A stretch of DNA of 13,094 nt from Lachnospiraceae bacterium. GTDB lineage: Bacteria > Bacillota_A > Clostridia > Lachnospirales > Lachnospiraceae. Of the stretch, positions 1-7,489 are shown in pieces. The stretch covers positions 1 through 13,094 of the forward strand of contig QXWX01000144.1 of assembly GCA_009911175.1 (NCBI GenBank). Direction: 5' to 3'. The translations under genes and the position numbers were made by a program. Below the pieces are notes generated by a model. It made no database searches. It worked only from the letters and a program-made list of their open reading frames with translations, and was not told the DNA's origin. Numbering within the stretch: position 1 is the first letter of the stretch; every line of letters begins with the position of its first letter.

Positions 1-78
1 ATGAAAAGTCTATACGGAGCTCCTTTTAGAAAAAAATAATCTGCAAATCGAATGCTCTTTTAATCTGAAAAACAACAT
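1..78. mobile_element. AT-rich flank, possible end of a second serine-recombinase element
   Basis: This stretch is about 31% GC (25 of the first 80 bases by hand count), while the coding sequence directly to its right is about 60%. It supplies only the last few codons of the ArdC/LPD25 gene, which end in an unusual Cys-Cys-Phe-Ser-Asp tail. The boundary reads CAACA, TC, then GC-rich coding sequence, much like the right end of the nested element (CCAACA, TC, then topB). On the minus strand there is a Shine-Dalgarno-like AAAAGGAG at about 21-28, but no start codon follows within usual distance before the window ends. The mobile-element reading is an inference. Confidence 0.3.
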
Positions 79-2543
79 CCTGCGGCGGCTGCTTCCTGTG
101 CGATTTCCTCCTTGACGTGTTCCTTGTAGGCTGCAAGCTCCGTGTCAAAGTCTTTAAGCTGCGGGACGGGCGGCAGGCTGTAATCCCCGCTGTTTACCAT
201 TGCCCGGCATTTGGAAACATAGTCTTTCATGGCGGTGTGGTAGGCGGTTTCGGTGGCGGTCATGCCGCTGTTTTCTTCCAGTGCCTTTGTTGCAATTTTC
301 TCCATTTGGGAGAGGTTGTTGTGCAGTTTCAGATAGGGGACAAACTCATGCAAGAGTATTTCCCGCTGTGCCTTGTCCGCTTCCAGTGCTTCCTTGCCGC
401 CGCTGTGTAAAACAAAATTGTCCCAGTCCGCATTGTTCTCATAGTAGGCATGGTAGCTTTCGATATGGTCTATGAGAGTGCCGTCCCCGTCCCCTAAGTC
501 CTGCCGCCCGATATAATTGTCGGGCTGCCCGTTCATTACAAAGTCAATGCGGAATTTTGTTTTATAATAGCCGTCCTCGGCAACGGTGGCTCTGTCAATG
601 CTTTCTATGAGGGCGTTTGCTTCGGAAAGGCTCATGGTTTCGCCGTCATGGAAACGGCTGTGTTCGCTCCAAAGGATTGTGACAACCGGCTCTGCGCCTA
701 AGTCGGGCGTTGGGAAAGTATTTTCCGGCTGCTCCGTCTGTGCGTCCTCTTTTGTGGGTTCTTGTGTGTCTGCCTTTTCCGCTTTTGGTGTGTCCGCTGC
801 GGGTTCGGTTGCGTCTGCTTTTTCCTCCTGCGGCGGCTCTGCCGTGGGTTCTGTTTTTTCCTCCGGCGTGGGTTCGTCTGCCTGTGCTTCCTGTGCCTGC
901 GTCTGCTCCTTATTCTGTGTCAGCTCCGCAAAGTTTTTATCTATTTCCTTAATCAGTTCGGAAGCGGTGCTGCGGATTGTTTCAAGGGACGCTTTCAGCT
1001 CGGCAAGCTCCCGCCCGCTGCTCCATTGTGCCACATAAGAAAAGGAATAGGCGGAAGTGTCAAGCCCGTAATGCTGGCACACGGCGTAGGCAATGCTTTC
1101 CGCCTGTACCTCACGGGTGCGGCGGTCGGGGCGGTCTGCCTGCTCCTTTGCCGGGGCGTTCAAATCTATGTCGTGCAGCTTGGCGTGTGCAATCTCATGT
1201 ATCAGTGTTTTAAGGTTCTGCAATTCGCTCATGCCCTCGTTAATGGCAATGCGTTTTTCGGTCTGTGAGTAGTAGCCCTTTGCGCCGCTTTCTATCTTTT
1301 CAAATTCTACCGGGGCGGGGCTTGCCTGTGTTGCCGCCTTGAAGAAATCGGCGTACTGTTCCACGTCCCCGGTCAGCTCGTCAACGCCGATAGTGGGAAG
1401 CTCCTTTCCCTCGGTCTGCGACACGTCAAAGACGGAAACAACCTTGAACGCCGGGACGGTTATTTCCGTTTCCTCCTTGACGGGCTTTCCGTCTTTGCCG
1501 ATCACTGGCTTTTGGGTCTGCGGGTCGATTTTGTCAACTTCCCTCTTGACTTTGTAAGGGGACGGCGCAAGTACCTTGATACCTTTTGCGCCCCTCGCAA
1601 CCTGCCGTCCAAATAAATTCTTCCATGAGTTGTAGCCCGCTACTAAGGTTGCGTCCGGCTTCTGCATGGCGATTAAAAGGGTGTTGTTAAAGCTGTAATT
1701 ATGGAACTTTGACATTACCTGCAAATACTCTTTGAAACGGTCGCTGTCGAATAAATCCTGTATGCCCTGTTCCAGTCGGTCAGTGATCTCTTTTATCTTT
1801 TCATTGGGTTTCTGCGCCGTTAATTCAATCGGGTGTGAGGGATTGGCGGCGGCTACTGCCTGCGGGTCTAAGGTCGGGGCGGCTGCGGCTTCCTTTTCGT
1901 CCTGCTCCGGGGCGGTGCGTTCCGTTTCCGGGTAACTCATTATGCGGTATTTATCCGGCGTTTCCTGTCCGGCGTAAACCTCTTTCCAGTCCGTCCCGCT
2001 TCTTGCGATATAGCCGTAGTCGGTCAGCTTCCCGTCCTCATGGAGTGCGGCGTTAAAGCCGAAATCCTCCTTGTCAATCCCGGCTTTCCATTCCTCCGGC
2101 ATTTGCACTTTGCCACTGTCATTGAGGAAATAGTCGCCCAATTCCTTATAGCTCAAAATCCCCGGAACGTAGGAATAAAAATCTGTGTTATAGGTGTGGT
2201 CTATCAGCCTGTCAAGGCTTTCCGGCTTGAAGTCGCTGTGCATTACTGCGTCCAGTCTTTCAAGCTGCTCCGGGGTCATTTCTTCCAGTCGGGAAGCAAG
2301 GAAATTTATCTTGTCAAGGTCGCCGTCCCTTATCCAGTCAAAGGGTATCTCTATGCGCCTGTTCTCGTCCGTGGAATAGCCGTTCAAGAAAAAATCATGC
2401 GGGTTGTCGGCGGTAATGTTCAGTGCTTTCATGGCTTCGTGGAGTTCTTCTTTTGTGGCGGGCAGGGAGAGGTACACGCCTGCCAGATTGCCTTTTTCAA
2501 ACTCGGTGCGGTTCTGTATCAGCACGGAAAAATCATCTTTCAT
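60..2543 (-). CDS. ArdA/ArdC-like antirestriction and zincin metallopeptidase protein with LPD25-like C-terminus
   Basis: A multidomain accessory protein of conjugative elements, about 827 aa from the ATG at 2543. An AGGAG lies 10 nt upstream; a TTG at 2549 is the alternative start. Residues of about 20-105 resemble ArdA-type antirestriction domains (GVYLSLP, many acidic residues). About 245-335 match the ArdC N-terminal ssDNA-binding domain (MSKFHNYSFNNTLLI). A zincin site HEIAH lies at about 449-453, with a probable third ligand Glu in EVQAES near 482. An Ala/Glu/Pro/Thr-rich linker (about 550-615) leads to an LPD25-like domain starting VVTILWSEHSRF. By family, such proteins protect incoming single-stranded DNA from restriction or process proteins during transfer; the exact role here is inferred. 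The end looks abrupt (AAAAGCCFSD), and as I recall homologs continue with a Gly-Met-Thr-type segment, so the 3' end may be truncated by inserted DNA. Confidence 0.8.
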   Translation of the reverse strand: MKDDFSVLIQNRTEFEKGNLAGVYLSLPATKEELHEAMKALNITADNPHDFFLNGYSTDENRRIEIPFDWIRDGDLDKINFLASRLEEMTPEQLERLDAVMHSDFKPESLDRLIDHTYNTDFYSYVPGILSYKELGDYFLNDSGKVQMPEEWKAGIDKEDFGFNAALHEDGKLTDYGYIARSGTDWKEVYAGQETPDKYRIMSYPETERTAPEQDEKEAAAAPTLDPQAVAAANPSHPIELTAQKPNEKIKEITDRLEQGIQDLFDSDRFKEYLQVMSKFHNYSFNNTLLIAMQKPDATLVAGYNSWKNLFGRQVARGAKGIKVLAPSPYKVKREVDKIDPQTQKPVIGKDGKPVKEETEITVPAFKVVSVFDVSQTEGKELPTIGVDELTGDVEQYADFFKAATQASPAPVEFEKIESGAKGYYSQTEKRIAINEGMSELQNLKTLIHEIAHAKLHDIDLNAPAKEQADRPDRRTREVQAESIAYAVCQHYGLDTSAYSFSYVAQWSSGRELAELKASLETIRSTASELIKEIDKNFAELTQNKEQTQAQEAQADEPTPEEKTEPTAEPPQEEKADATEPAADTPKAEKADTQEPTKEDAQTEQPENTFPTPDLGAEPVVTILWSEHSRFHDGETMSLSEANALIESIDRATVAEDGYYKTKFRIDFVMNGQPDNYIGRQDLGDGDGTLIDHIESYHAYYENNADWDNFVLHSGGKEALEADKAQREILLHEFVPYLKLHNNLSQMEKIATKALEENSGMTATETAYHTAMKDYVSKCRAMVNSGDYSLPPVPQLKDFDTELAAYKEHVKEEIAQEAAAAGCCFSD

Positions 2544-2571
2544 AAGCAATAAGCTCCTTTCTAAAAATGGG

Positions 2572-2608
2572 TAAAAAATAACAGTAAATTCAAAAAAGAA
2601 TTTACTGT
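2572..2608 (-). terminator. Rho-independent terminator downstream of the RES gene
   Basis: A perfect 11-bp stem (ACAGTAAATTC at 2581-2591 with GAATTTACTGT at 2598-2608) closes a 6-nt loop. Read on the minus strand it is followed by TATTTTTTAC. It lies 30 bp past the RES stop codon and just before the Shine-Dalgarno of the ArdC/LPD25 gene, so it would insulate the backbone gene from the cargo gene. Confidence 0.75.
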
Positions 2609-2637
2609 CATAAGTAATTGTTTGAAGTTGTAAGTAA

Positions 2638-3459
2638 CTATGCTTTGAATATAAAATCTTTTATATTGCCAGTTGGAGAAGCAAGCATTTTATCGAATAG
2701 AACTATATTTTTTCCACCATTGCAGACGGTACTTTTATAGATTATTCCACTATATCCTTTTGAAATGAAATATTGTGCTAGACATTGGAAAGGGGCATAT
2801 ATCAATTCTTTATCATTTGTTTCTAAGGGAACAAAAATGTTTTCAGACATTAGTTTTGCATATGTAAAAGTAATCCATTTCTTTGTTTCATATTCAAGGT
2901 TATTTTGTTTAATATTGCTTGCGAAATTGACGTTAAGTTTGTCAAAAGACACTTCATCACTTATAGTCAAATCAACAATTTTTTTATCAAGATATTTTTC
3001 GCTGATAGCAAAATGGCATAATCCAACTCTATCATTATCTTCAATCCGACATTCTTGAATACAACAATTTTCTATATTAGGAATTGCAGATATTGGATTG
3101 CCTATTGCAAGATATAGCCATTCTATACCTTTGGGACTAAAGCGATTATCTTCATTGATAAATTTAGATTTTGGAATAAACCTGTCATAAGTTACTTTTT
3201 CTAATGGTTTGAGTTTTGCACCACGACATAAATCTGTGTTTTTATCGCTTAAATCTGATAGAGTAGTTGATAATAAACCTCTCATAGATGTGTCTTGGAA
3301 AAGCTCGTCAAAAACATACAAAAAAGTATCGGATAATGCTTTGCTAACTTCATCGTATTTATATTTCTTGCTTGCTAATGATATTGTGAAGCCATTCCAC
3401 GTTTGACGTATCGTTTTTTCGCATTTATCTTTACCCGTAAAATCTAAAATCATTCCCAT
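2638..3459 (-). CDS. Solitary RES-domain protein (putative NAD+-degrading toxin/defence cargo)
   Basis: A 273-aa protein from the ATG at 3459 (GAGGTGG upstream; a GTG at 3468 is also in frame). The C-terminal two thirds look like a RES domain: Arg79 in CRGA, Arg106 in NRFSPKGIEWLYLA, Glu136 in IQEC, and Ser243 in the GYSGIIYKST then GGKNIVLF signature, giving the Arg-Glu-Ser set for which the family is named. RES proteins with known activity consume NAD+ and usually pair with an Xre/DUF2384 antitoxin. None is adjacent here, so it is either an orphan toxin or an abortive-infection-type effector controlled through its own roughly 100-aa N-terminal part, which I do not recognise. The gene is far more AT-rich than its neighbours (27% GC in a sampled 60-bp line) and has its own promoter and terminator, so it looks like an acquired cargo gene between topB and the ArdC/LPD25 gene. 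Confidence 0.7.
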   Translation of the reverse strand: MGMILDFTGKDKCEKTIRQTWNGFTISLASKKYKYDEVSKALSDTFLYVFDELFQDTSMRGLLSTTLSDLSDKNTDLCRGAKLKPLEKVTYDRFIPKSKFINEDNRFSPKGIEWLYLAIGNPISAIPNIENCCIQECRIEDNDRVGLCHFAISEKYLDKKIVDLTISDEVSFDKLNVNFASNIKQNNLEYETKKWITFTYAKLMSENIFVPLETNDKELIYAPFQCLAQYFISKGYSGIIYKSTVCNGGKNIVLFDKMLASPTGNIKDFIFKA

Positions 3460-3485
3460 ATTTACCACCTCATATTGTTTTATTT

Positions 3486-3514
3486 ATAATACCATTGTGA
3501 TAGGCAGAAAGCAA
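3486..3514 (-). promoter_or_regulatory. Sigma-70-type promoter for the RES gene
   Basis: On the minus strand TTGCTT (3509-3514) and TATTAT (3486-3491) are separated by exactly 17 bp, and the RES start lies 27 bp downstream. The -10 matches 5 of 6 consensus bases and the -35 matches 3 of 6. It gives the cargo gene transcription independent of topB. Confidence 0.5.
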
Positions 3515-3550
3515 TCGCAATAAGAGGGTTTGGGACACTTCCCAACAAGC

Positions 3551-3591
3551 AAAATCCCCACAAGTCCGCAGGACGGAAAAGTGGGGGTTTT
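3551..3591 (-). terminator. topB transcription terminator
   Basis: An 11-bp stem (AAAATCCCCAC at 3551-3561 against GTGGGGGTTTT at 3581-3591, one wobble pair) encloses an inner GTCC/GGAC pairing. Its 3' arm ends in four T residues on the minus strand. It lies 46 bp beyond the topB stop codon and upstream of the RES promoter. Confidence 0.65.
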
Positions 3592-3593
3592 AC

Positions 3594-3613
3594 GGGATTG
3601 GGTACTCAATCCC
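3594..3613 (-). terminator. Second hairpin downstream of topB
   Basis: A perfect 7-bp stem (GGGATTG at 3594-3600 with CAATCCC at 3607-3613) lies between the topB stop codon and the stronger terminator. There is no T-tract, so it may be an mRNA 3'-end stabilising structure rather than a terminator itself. Confidence 0.35.
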
Positions 3614-3636
3614 TATGCTTGCTATTCTTCTGTGGG

Positions 3637-5428
3637 TTACTTCTTGGGTTTTGGCTTCCCTTTCTGCTTTAACTCGATTTTGTAATTAACGTACTTGCCG
3701 CCCGTGTCTGCAAGCAGCACGTCAGCGTCATAGGTCTTGCCCGTTTTCTCGGAATACAAGCCTTTCATGCCTGCCCTGCCTTTGCTAAGCAAAGCGGCGG
3801 CAACGGCGGCGGTCAGCTCCTTTTTCTTGCCCGTGAAAAAGAGGTCATTCTTCCACATGGAAAACGCACAATCCCTGTTGCTGCAATAGAAATTTTTCTT
3901 TCCCTCATAGACGGGAGAGCCGCACCGGGGACACTTGCCGATTTCCTTTCGCTCCGGCGCAAACAGCTTTTTCTTTTCCTCCGGGACGGCGGCGTATTCT
4001 TTCACAAGCCCCGCCGCCATTGCTTCAATGCCACGCATGAAGCTGTCCGGGTCGGCTTCCCCTTTTGCGATCTCCGTAAGGGCGTTTTCCCACTCGGCGG
4101 TCAGCTTCGGGCTTGTGAGAATGTCGGGCAGGACGGCGACAAGGTTCTTGCCGTCTTTGGTGGGGATAAGCTGCTTTTTCTTCCGTTCCACAAATCCCGC
4201 CTGCACAAGTTTTTCCAGTACCGCCGCACGGGTGGCGGGAGTGCCTAAGCCTTTGCGCTCTGCGTCCTCTGTAATGTCCCCGCTTTCCGCCCGTTCCATT
4301 GCGGATAACAGGGTATCTTCCGTATAGGCTTTCGGGGGCGTTGTGTCATGCTCGGTCATGGCTGCCTTTGCCGTGATTTTTTGTCCCTCGGTCAGCTCCG
4401 GCAATGGGTTTTCTTTTGTGGTTTTCCCGTCCTCCGGCTTCGCTTTCAGCGTGGCACGGAAGCGGCGTTCCAGTTCCTTAAAGCCCTCGCATTTGACGGT
4501 CTTTCCCTTTGCCGTAAAGGTCACGCCGCCGCAGGAGAGGGAAGCGGTCACGGCTTCGTATCGGTGGGGCTGCGCCGTTGCGGATAACAGTTTCATGGAG
4601 AGTAAAAGCAGGATATTCCTTTCGCTTTCGGGCAGGCTGCCTTTATCTGTCTTTACCGCTTCGGCGGTGGGGATTATGGCGTGGTGGTCGGACACTTTCT
4701 TGCTGTTTAATATCCGGGAGTAGTCCGGGGAGAGGTCAACGCCTTTTGCAAAGTCCAGTGTGCCGAAAAGCCCGGACACGATAGTTTCAGCGGTGGGGAG
4801 CATATCGTCCGTTAAGAATTGGCTGTCCGTCCGGGGGTAGGTGCATAGCTTCTTTTCATAGAGCGATTGGGTGTAGTCAAGGGTCTGTTTGGCGGTGTAG
4901 CCGTAAAGCCTGTTTGCTTCCCGCTGCAAGGTTGTGAGGTCATAAAGGCGGGGCGGATTCTCGGTCTTTTCTTCCCGGACAAGGGAAGTGCAGACGGCGG
5001 TTTTTCCGTCACAATCCTTGCGGAGTTTTTCGGCTTCGTCTTTCTCTGTGTAGGGCGGGCTTGCCGCTTCAAAAGTGCCATTGCCGATATGTACCACATA
5101 ATATTTTTTCTTCTGGAAATTCTGGATTGCGTTGTCCCGTTCCACAAGCAGGGAGAGGGTCGGTGTCTGTACCCGCCCCACGTTCAAGGTGTGGTTGTAG
5201 AGGACGGAGAAAAGGCGTGTCGCATTGATACCGATTAGCCAGTCAGCCTTTGCCCGGCATAGTGCGGAATGATATAACGGGTCGTAGTCGTGTCCGTCCC
5301 GCAAATCGTCAAATCCTTTCTTGATTGCGCTTTCCTCCATGCTGCTTATCCACAAGCGGTAGAACGGTTTTTTACACCCGGCTTTTTCATAGACAAAACG
5401 GAAAATCAGTTCCCCCTCACGCCCTGCG
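3637..5428 (-). pseudogene. topB: DNA topoisomerase III, 3' part of interrupted gene
   Basis: This is the C-terminal 597 codons of a type IA topoisomerase, cut inside the TOPRIM domain. The fragment starts within the codon for the first Asp of D-A-G-R-E-G-E-L and continues IFRFVYEKAG. The active-site tyrosine lies in CTYPRTDS, residue about 301 of the restored protein. A GLGTPATRAAVLE segment follows. A C-terminal zinc ribbon has Cys at about 603, 606, 619 and 624 (CPRC ... CSNRDC), followed by a Lys-rich tail. There is no good ribosome-binding site or start codon after the in-frame TAA at 5455-5457, so this half is probably silent while the element is present. Joined to the 5' part after removal of the inserted element, it gives a 700-aa protein, about the expected length for TopB of Tn1549-like conjugative elements, where it is thought to help process the transferred DNA. 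Confidence 0.9.
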
Positions 5429-5441
5429 TCTGTTGGATAGT
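5429..5441 (+). repeat. Left attachment site of the nested element (core TC plus inverted arm)
   Basis: TC at 5429-5430 is the shared crossover dinucleotide and TGTTGGATAGT at 5431-5441 is the terminal arm. Left of it is topB sequence coding for A-G-R-E-G-E. Right of it is element sequence carrying the recombinase 3' end, whose stop codon is only 28 bp inside the arm. Confidence 0.85.
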
Positions 5442-5468
5442 TGGAATAGGTGACTTAGAAAATATCCA

Positions 5469-7106
5469 TTATTCAAGGGTTTCCAGTGCCCCTATGAACT
5501 TGTAATGGATAGTAAGTCGTTGAATTTTCTGCCCGTCAACTTCTACGGGTTCAGAAACAAGAATTTTTTCTATAAGTTGATTGATTATCTTAAAATTGAG
5601 TTCTGTTATTCCTGCATAACCGCTTATCTGCTCCGCAAACTGCTCAATGGAAGATAACTGCTCCTTGTCTGCTATGGCACTTTTTTCAAGTTCCTTTATC
5701 TTGGCTGTCAGTTCCTCCTGCTCGCTGTCATACCTTGCCGACAACATCTGAAAACGCTTTTCGGTCAGCAGTTCCCTTGTCAAGTCCTCGTACAGTCTGG
5801 CATACAGGTTTTCAATCTCCGACACACGCTGTTTACATTGCCTTAGTTCCTTTTTCTGCTGTTCCCTGTCCGCTGACATTTGGAGATTAAGACGCTCCGC
5901 AATTTCCGTTACCATTGCTTTCCTGTCCGTCAGTGCCTGTCCTGCGTGTTTCTGAATATCCGCAAGCACAACTTCGTGAACCGTCCTTGCTTCAATATTG
6001 TGTGATGAACACCCGTCTTTTCCAAACTTACGGTACTTGGTACAGCAGTAGAAAGTCTTGTCTAATACATTGTTACGCTTTCTTTTCTGCTCGACTTTGG
6101 CAAGCATGGCACTCCCACAATCAGCGCATTTGATAGTCCCTCGGAAAATGTTATCATATCCGCTTGAGCTTTCCCCGATAACAGGTGGTCGGCTCTGTAA
6201 AATCTTCTGCACATTGTTCCAGCGGTTCTGTTCGATAATCGGCTCATGTGTGCCATAGATAACTTCACGCTCTGCAAACGGAATATACTGTCTTTTCTTG
6301 GAACGCATGGTCTTAGTTGGTTTGTCCGCAACAGTAAGGTTTCCTGCATAGACGGGGTTGTGCAATATCTGACTGACATAGGCAGTATCCCAGTCATACA
6401 TTTTTTCCTCGTCCATAAAACGCTCAAACAGTTCCTTTTTGTAAAAACTCGGTTTCAGCACTTCCGCCTTACGTAAGCGGTTACAGATAGTGTGAAGCCC
6501 CACACCTTCCTCGGCGATTGAGAAAATCAGTTCCACAATGGGGGCGGTCACTTCATCAATGACAAGGTGGTTATGGTCTTTCTCGTCTTTCTGATAACCG
6601 AACGGGGCGGTAGTAGCCATATACTTGCCCTGCATTCTCCTTGCGTGGAGTGCGCTCTTGATTTTCCTTGACGTGTCCTTTGCGTACATTTCATTGATGA
6701 TGTTGCGAAATGGTGTAATATCCATTTGTGCGTTGTCTATGGAGTCCACGCCGTCATTGATAGCAATGTAACGTACATTATGGTTGGGGAAAAACACCTC
6801 GATATATGTACCCGTTTCAAGATAATTTCTCCCCAAACGTGACAGGTCTTTTGTAATGAGCGTTGACACTTCCCCGTCCTGTATGTCCTCAATAAGCTGT
6901 CGGAAAGCGGGGCGGTCGTAGTTCGTACCGCTGTAACCGTCATCAACGTAGAACTGGCAGTTCAGAAAACCGTTGCGCTTTGCATAATCTTTCAGCATGG
7001 TTTTCTGTGTGCTGATACTCATGCTCTCGTTGTTCGTGCCGTCATCTTTGGAAAGCCTGCAATATAAAGCAGTGATTTTGTCGTTATTCAGTTTTGCCCT
7101 TTTCAT
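5469..7106 (-). CDS. Large serine recombinase (TnpX/TndX-like) of the nested element
   Basis: A 545-aa site-specific recombinase, the probable integrase/excisionase of this element. The ATG at 7106 is preferred because AAGGAGG lies directly upstream; the longer reading from 7139 has no such signal. The resolvase catalytic domain contains nucleophile Ser19 in YCRLSKDD, DDGYSGTNYDRPAF, and KDLSRLGRN with Arg90 and Arg93. A recombinase domain follows (APFGY at about 168-171, then the NPVYAGN segment). A zinc ribbon has Cys at about 327, 330, 354/355 and 366. A long charged coiled-coil (about 395-500) leads to a DUF4368-like C-terminal end. The gene has its own promoter, and its stop codon lies beside the left attachment site. 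It belongs to the TnpX/TndX type, whose members use GA crossover dinucleotides, in agreement with the TC/GA found at both ends here. Confidence 0.92.
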   Translation of the reverse strand: MKRAKLNNDKITALYCRLSKDDGTNNESMSISTQKTMLKDYAKRNGFLNCQFYVDDGYSGTNYDRPAFRQLIEDIQDGEVSTLITKDLSRLGRNYLETGTYIEVFFPNHNVRYIAINDGVDSIDNAQMDITPFRNIINEMYAKDTSRKIKSALHARRMQGKYMATTAPFGYQKDEKDHNHLVIDEVTAPIVELIFSIAEEGVGLHTICNRLRKAEVLKPSFYKKELFERFMDEEKMYDWDTAYVSQILHNPVYAGNLTVADKPTKTMRSKKRQYIPFAEREVIYGTHEPIIEQNRWNNVQKILQSRPPVIGESSSGYDNIFRGTIKCADCGSAMLAKVEQKRKRNNVLDKTFYCCTKYRKFGKDGCSSHNIEARTVHEVVLADIQKHAGQALTDRKAMVTEIAERLNLQMSADREQQKKELRQCKQRVSEIENLYARLYEDLTRELLTEKRFQMLSARYDSEQEELTAKIKELEKSAIADKEQLSSIEQFAEQISGYAGITELNFKIINQLIEKILVSEPVEVDGQKIQRLTIHYKFIGALETLE

Positions 7107-7122
7107 GTCGTCCTCCTTAATG

Positions 7123-7140
7123 AAAAGGGACTTCCTCAAT
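7123..7140 (-). repeat. 18-bp repeat in the recombinase leader (copy 1)
   Basis: The minus strand reads ATTGAGGAAGTCCCTTTT between the predicted -10 (7145-7150) and the Shine-Dalgarno of the recombinase. An identical 18-bp copy in the opposite orientation lies at 12182-12199 near the other end of the element. Its position in the 5' untranslated leader suggests an operator or a protein-binding site, but no regulator is identified. Confidence 0.6.
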
Positions 7141-7144
7141 TCCT

Positions 7145-7173
7145 ATTATACTATATTCCCTTTTCCGTTTCCA
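7145..7173 (-). promoter_or_regulatory. Promoter of the serine recombinase gene
   Basis: On the minus strand TGGAAA (7168-7173, 4 of 6 consensus) and a perfect TATAAT (7145-7150) are spaced by 17 bp. Transcription would start near 7138, in the 18-bp repeat, about 30 bp before the recombinase ATG. No clear terminator was seen between the recombinase stop and the left end, so transcripts may run into the topB remnant. Confidence 0.65.
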
Positions 7174-7176
7174 GTG

Positions 7177-7350
7177 CTAATTTACGCTGTTTTCCGCTAT
7201 CTCCTTAACCTTTTTTGTTATCTGTTCCTCGGCTATCCGCTTGAATACCGTTTCCATTTTTTCAGTGCCTACATAGTGCCTTTCCACGATAATTTTTGTG
7301 GTTGGGTGCTGTCGGGTGGCTCTATGCCCTGTGTTGCTGTCTTTGCTCAT
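7177..7350 (-). CDS. 57-aa small protein upstream of the recombinase (possibly TnpW-like)
   Basis: The minus strand has AAAGGAG, seven bases, then ATG (7350) and an open frame of 57 codons ending in TAG at 7177. The protein starts MSKDSNTGHRATRQHPTTK, continues with a short beta-like stretch IIVERHYVG, then a charged helix ETVFKRIAEEQITKKVKEIAEN. It is too short for most ORF cutoffs but has a good ribosome-binding site, lies between the GNAT terminator and the recombinase promoter, and is on the same strand. Very small proteins called TnpW accompany many transposon recombinases of this group and share a short 'hydrophobic strand then helix' layout. The assignment is a weak resemblance, not a confident match. 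Confidence 0.6.
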   Translation of the reverse strand: MSKDSNTGHRATRQHPTTKIIVERHYVGTEKMETVFKRIAEEQITKKVKEIAENSVN

Positions 7351-7364
7351 AAATCTGCTCCTTT

Positions 7365-7405
7365 ACAATAAAATAGAGCGCATAGATTTGTTTTCTATAC
7401 GCTCT
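7365..7405 (-). terminator. Terminator of the GNAT gene
   Basis: The minus-strand RNA would pair AGAGCGUAUAG with CUAUGCGCUCU (7375-7405; 11 bp with one U-G pair, 9-nt loop). The pairing is followed by ATTTTATTGT. It stands 85 bp after the GNAT stop codon and immediately before the Shine-Dalgarno of the 57-aa gene. Confidence 0.6.
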
Positions 7406-7489
7406 GACGCTGTGTTGATTATTCAGTTGTGATTATAGCAAGGTAAGATAAAAACTAATTGAAATTAAAAATATATGTTTTCTCAACTT

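Noticed and set aside
586..1268. Long plus-strand frames opposite the ArdC/LPD25 gene
   Set aside because: They are low-complexity (Cys/Phe/Leu/Ser) antisense readings of the Glu/Ala/Pro/Thr-rich linker, without ribosome-binding sites.
4812..5147. A 111-codon minus-strand frame inside topB
   Set aside because: It is a shadow of the topB frame, which has clear topoisomerase motifs here.
3637..5355. topB 3' part as an independent 572-aa gene from a TTG start
   Set aside because: The TTG lies in the middle of a conserved topoisomerase segment (FYRLWISSMEES) with upstream TOPRIM residues still in frame, so it is the remains of a longer gene.
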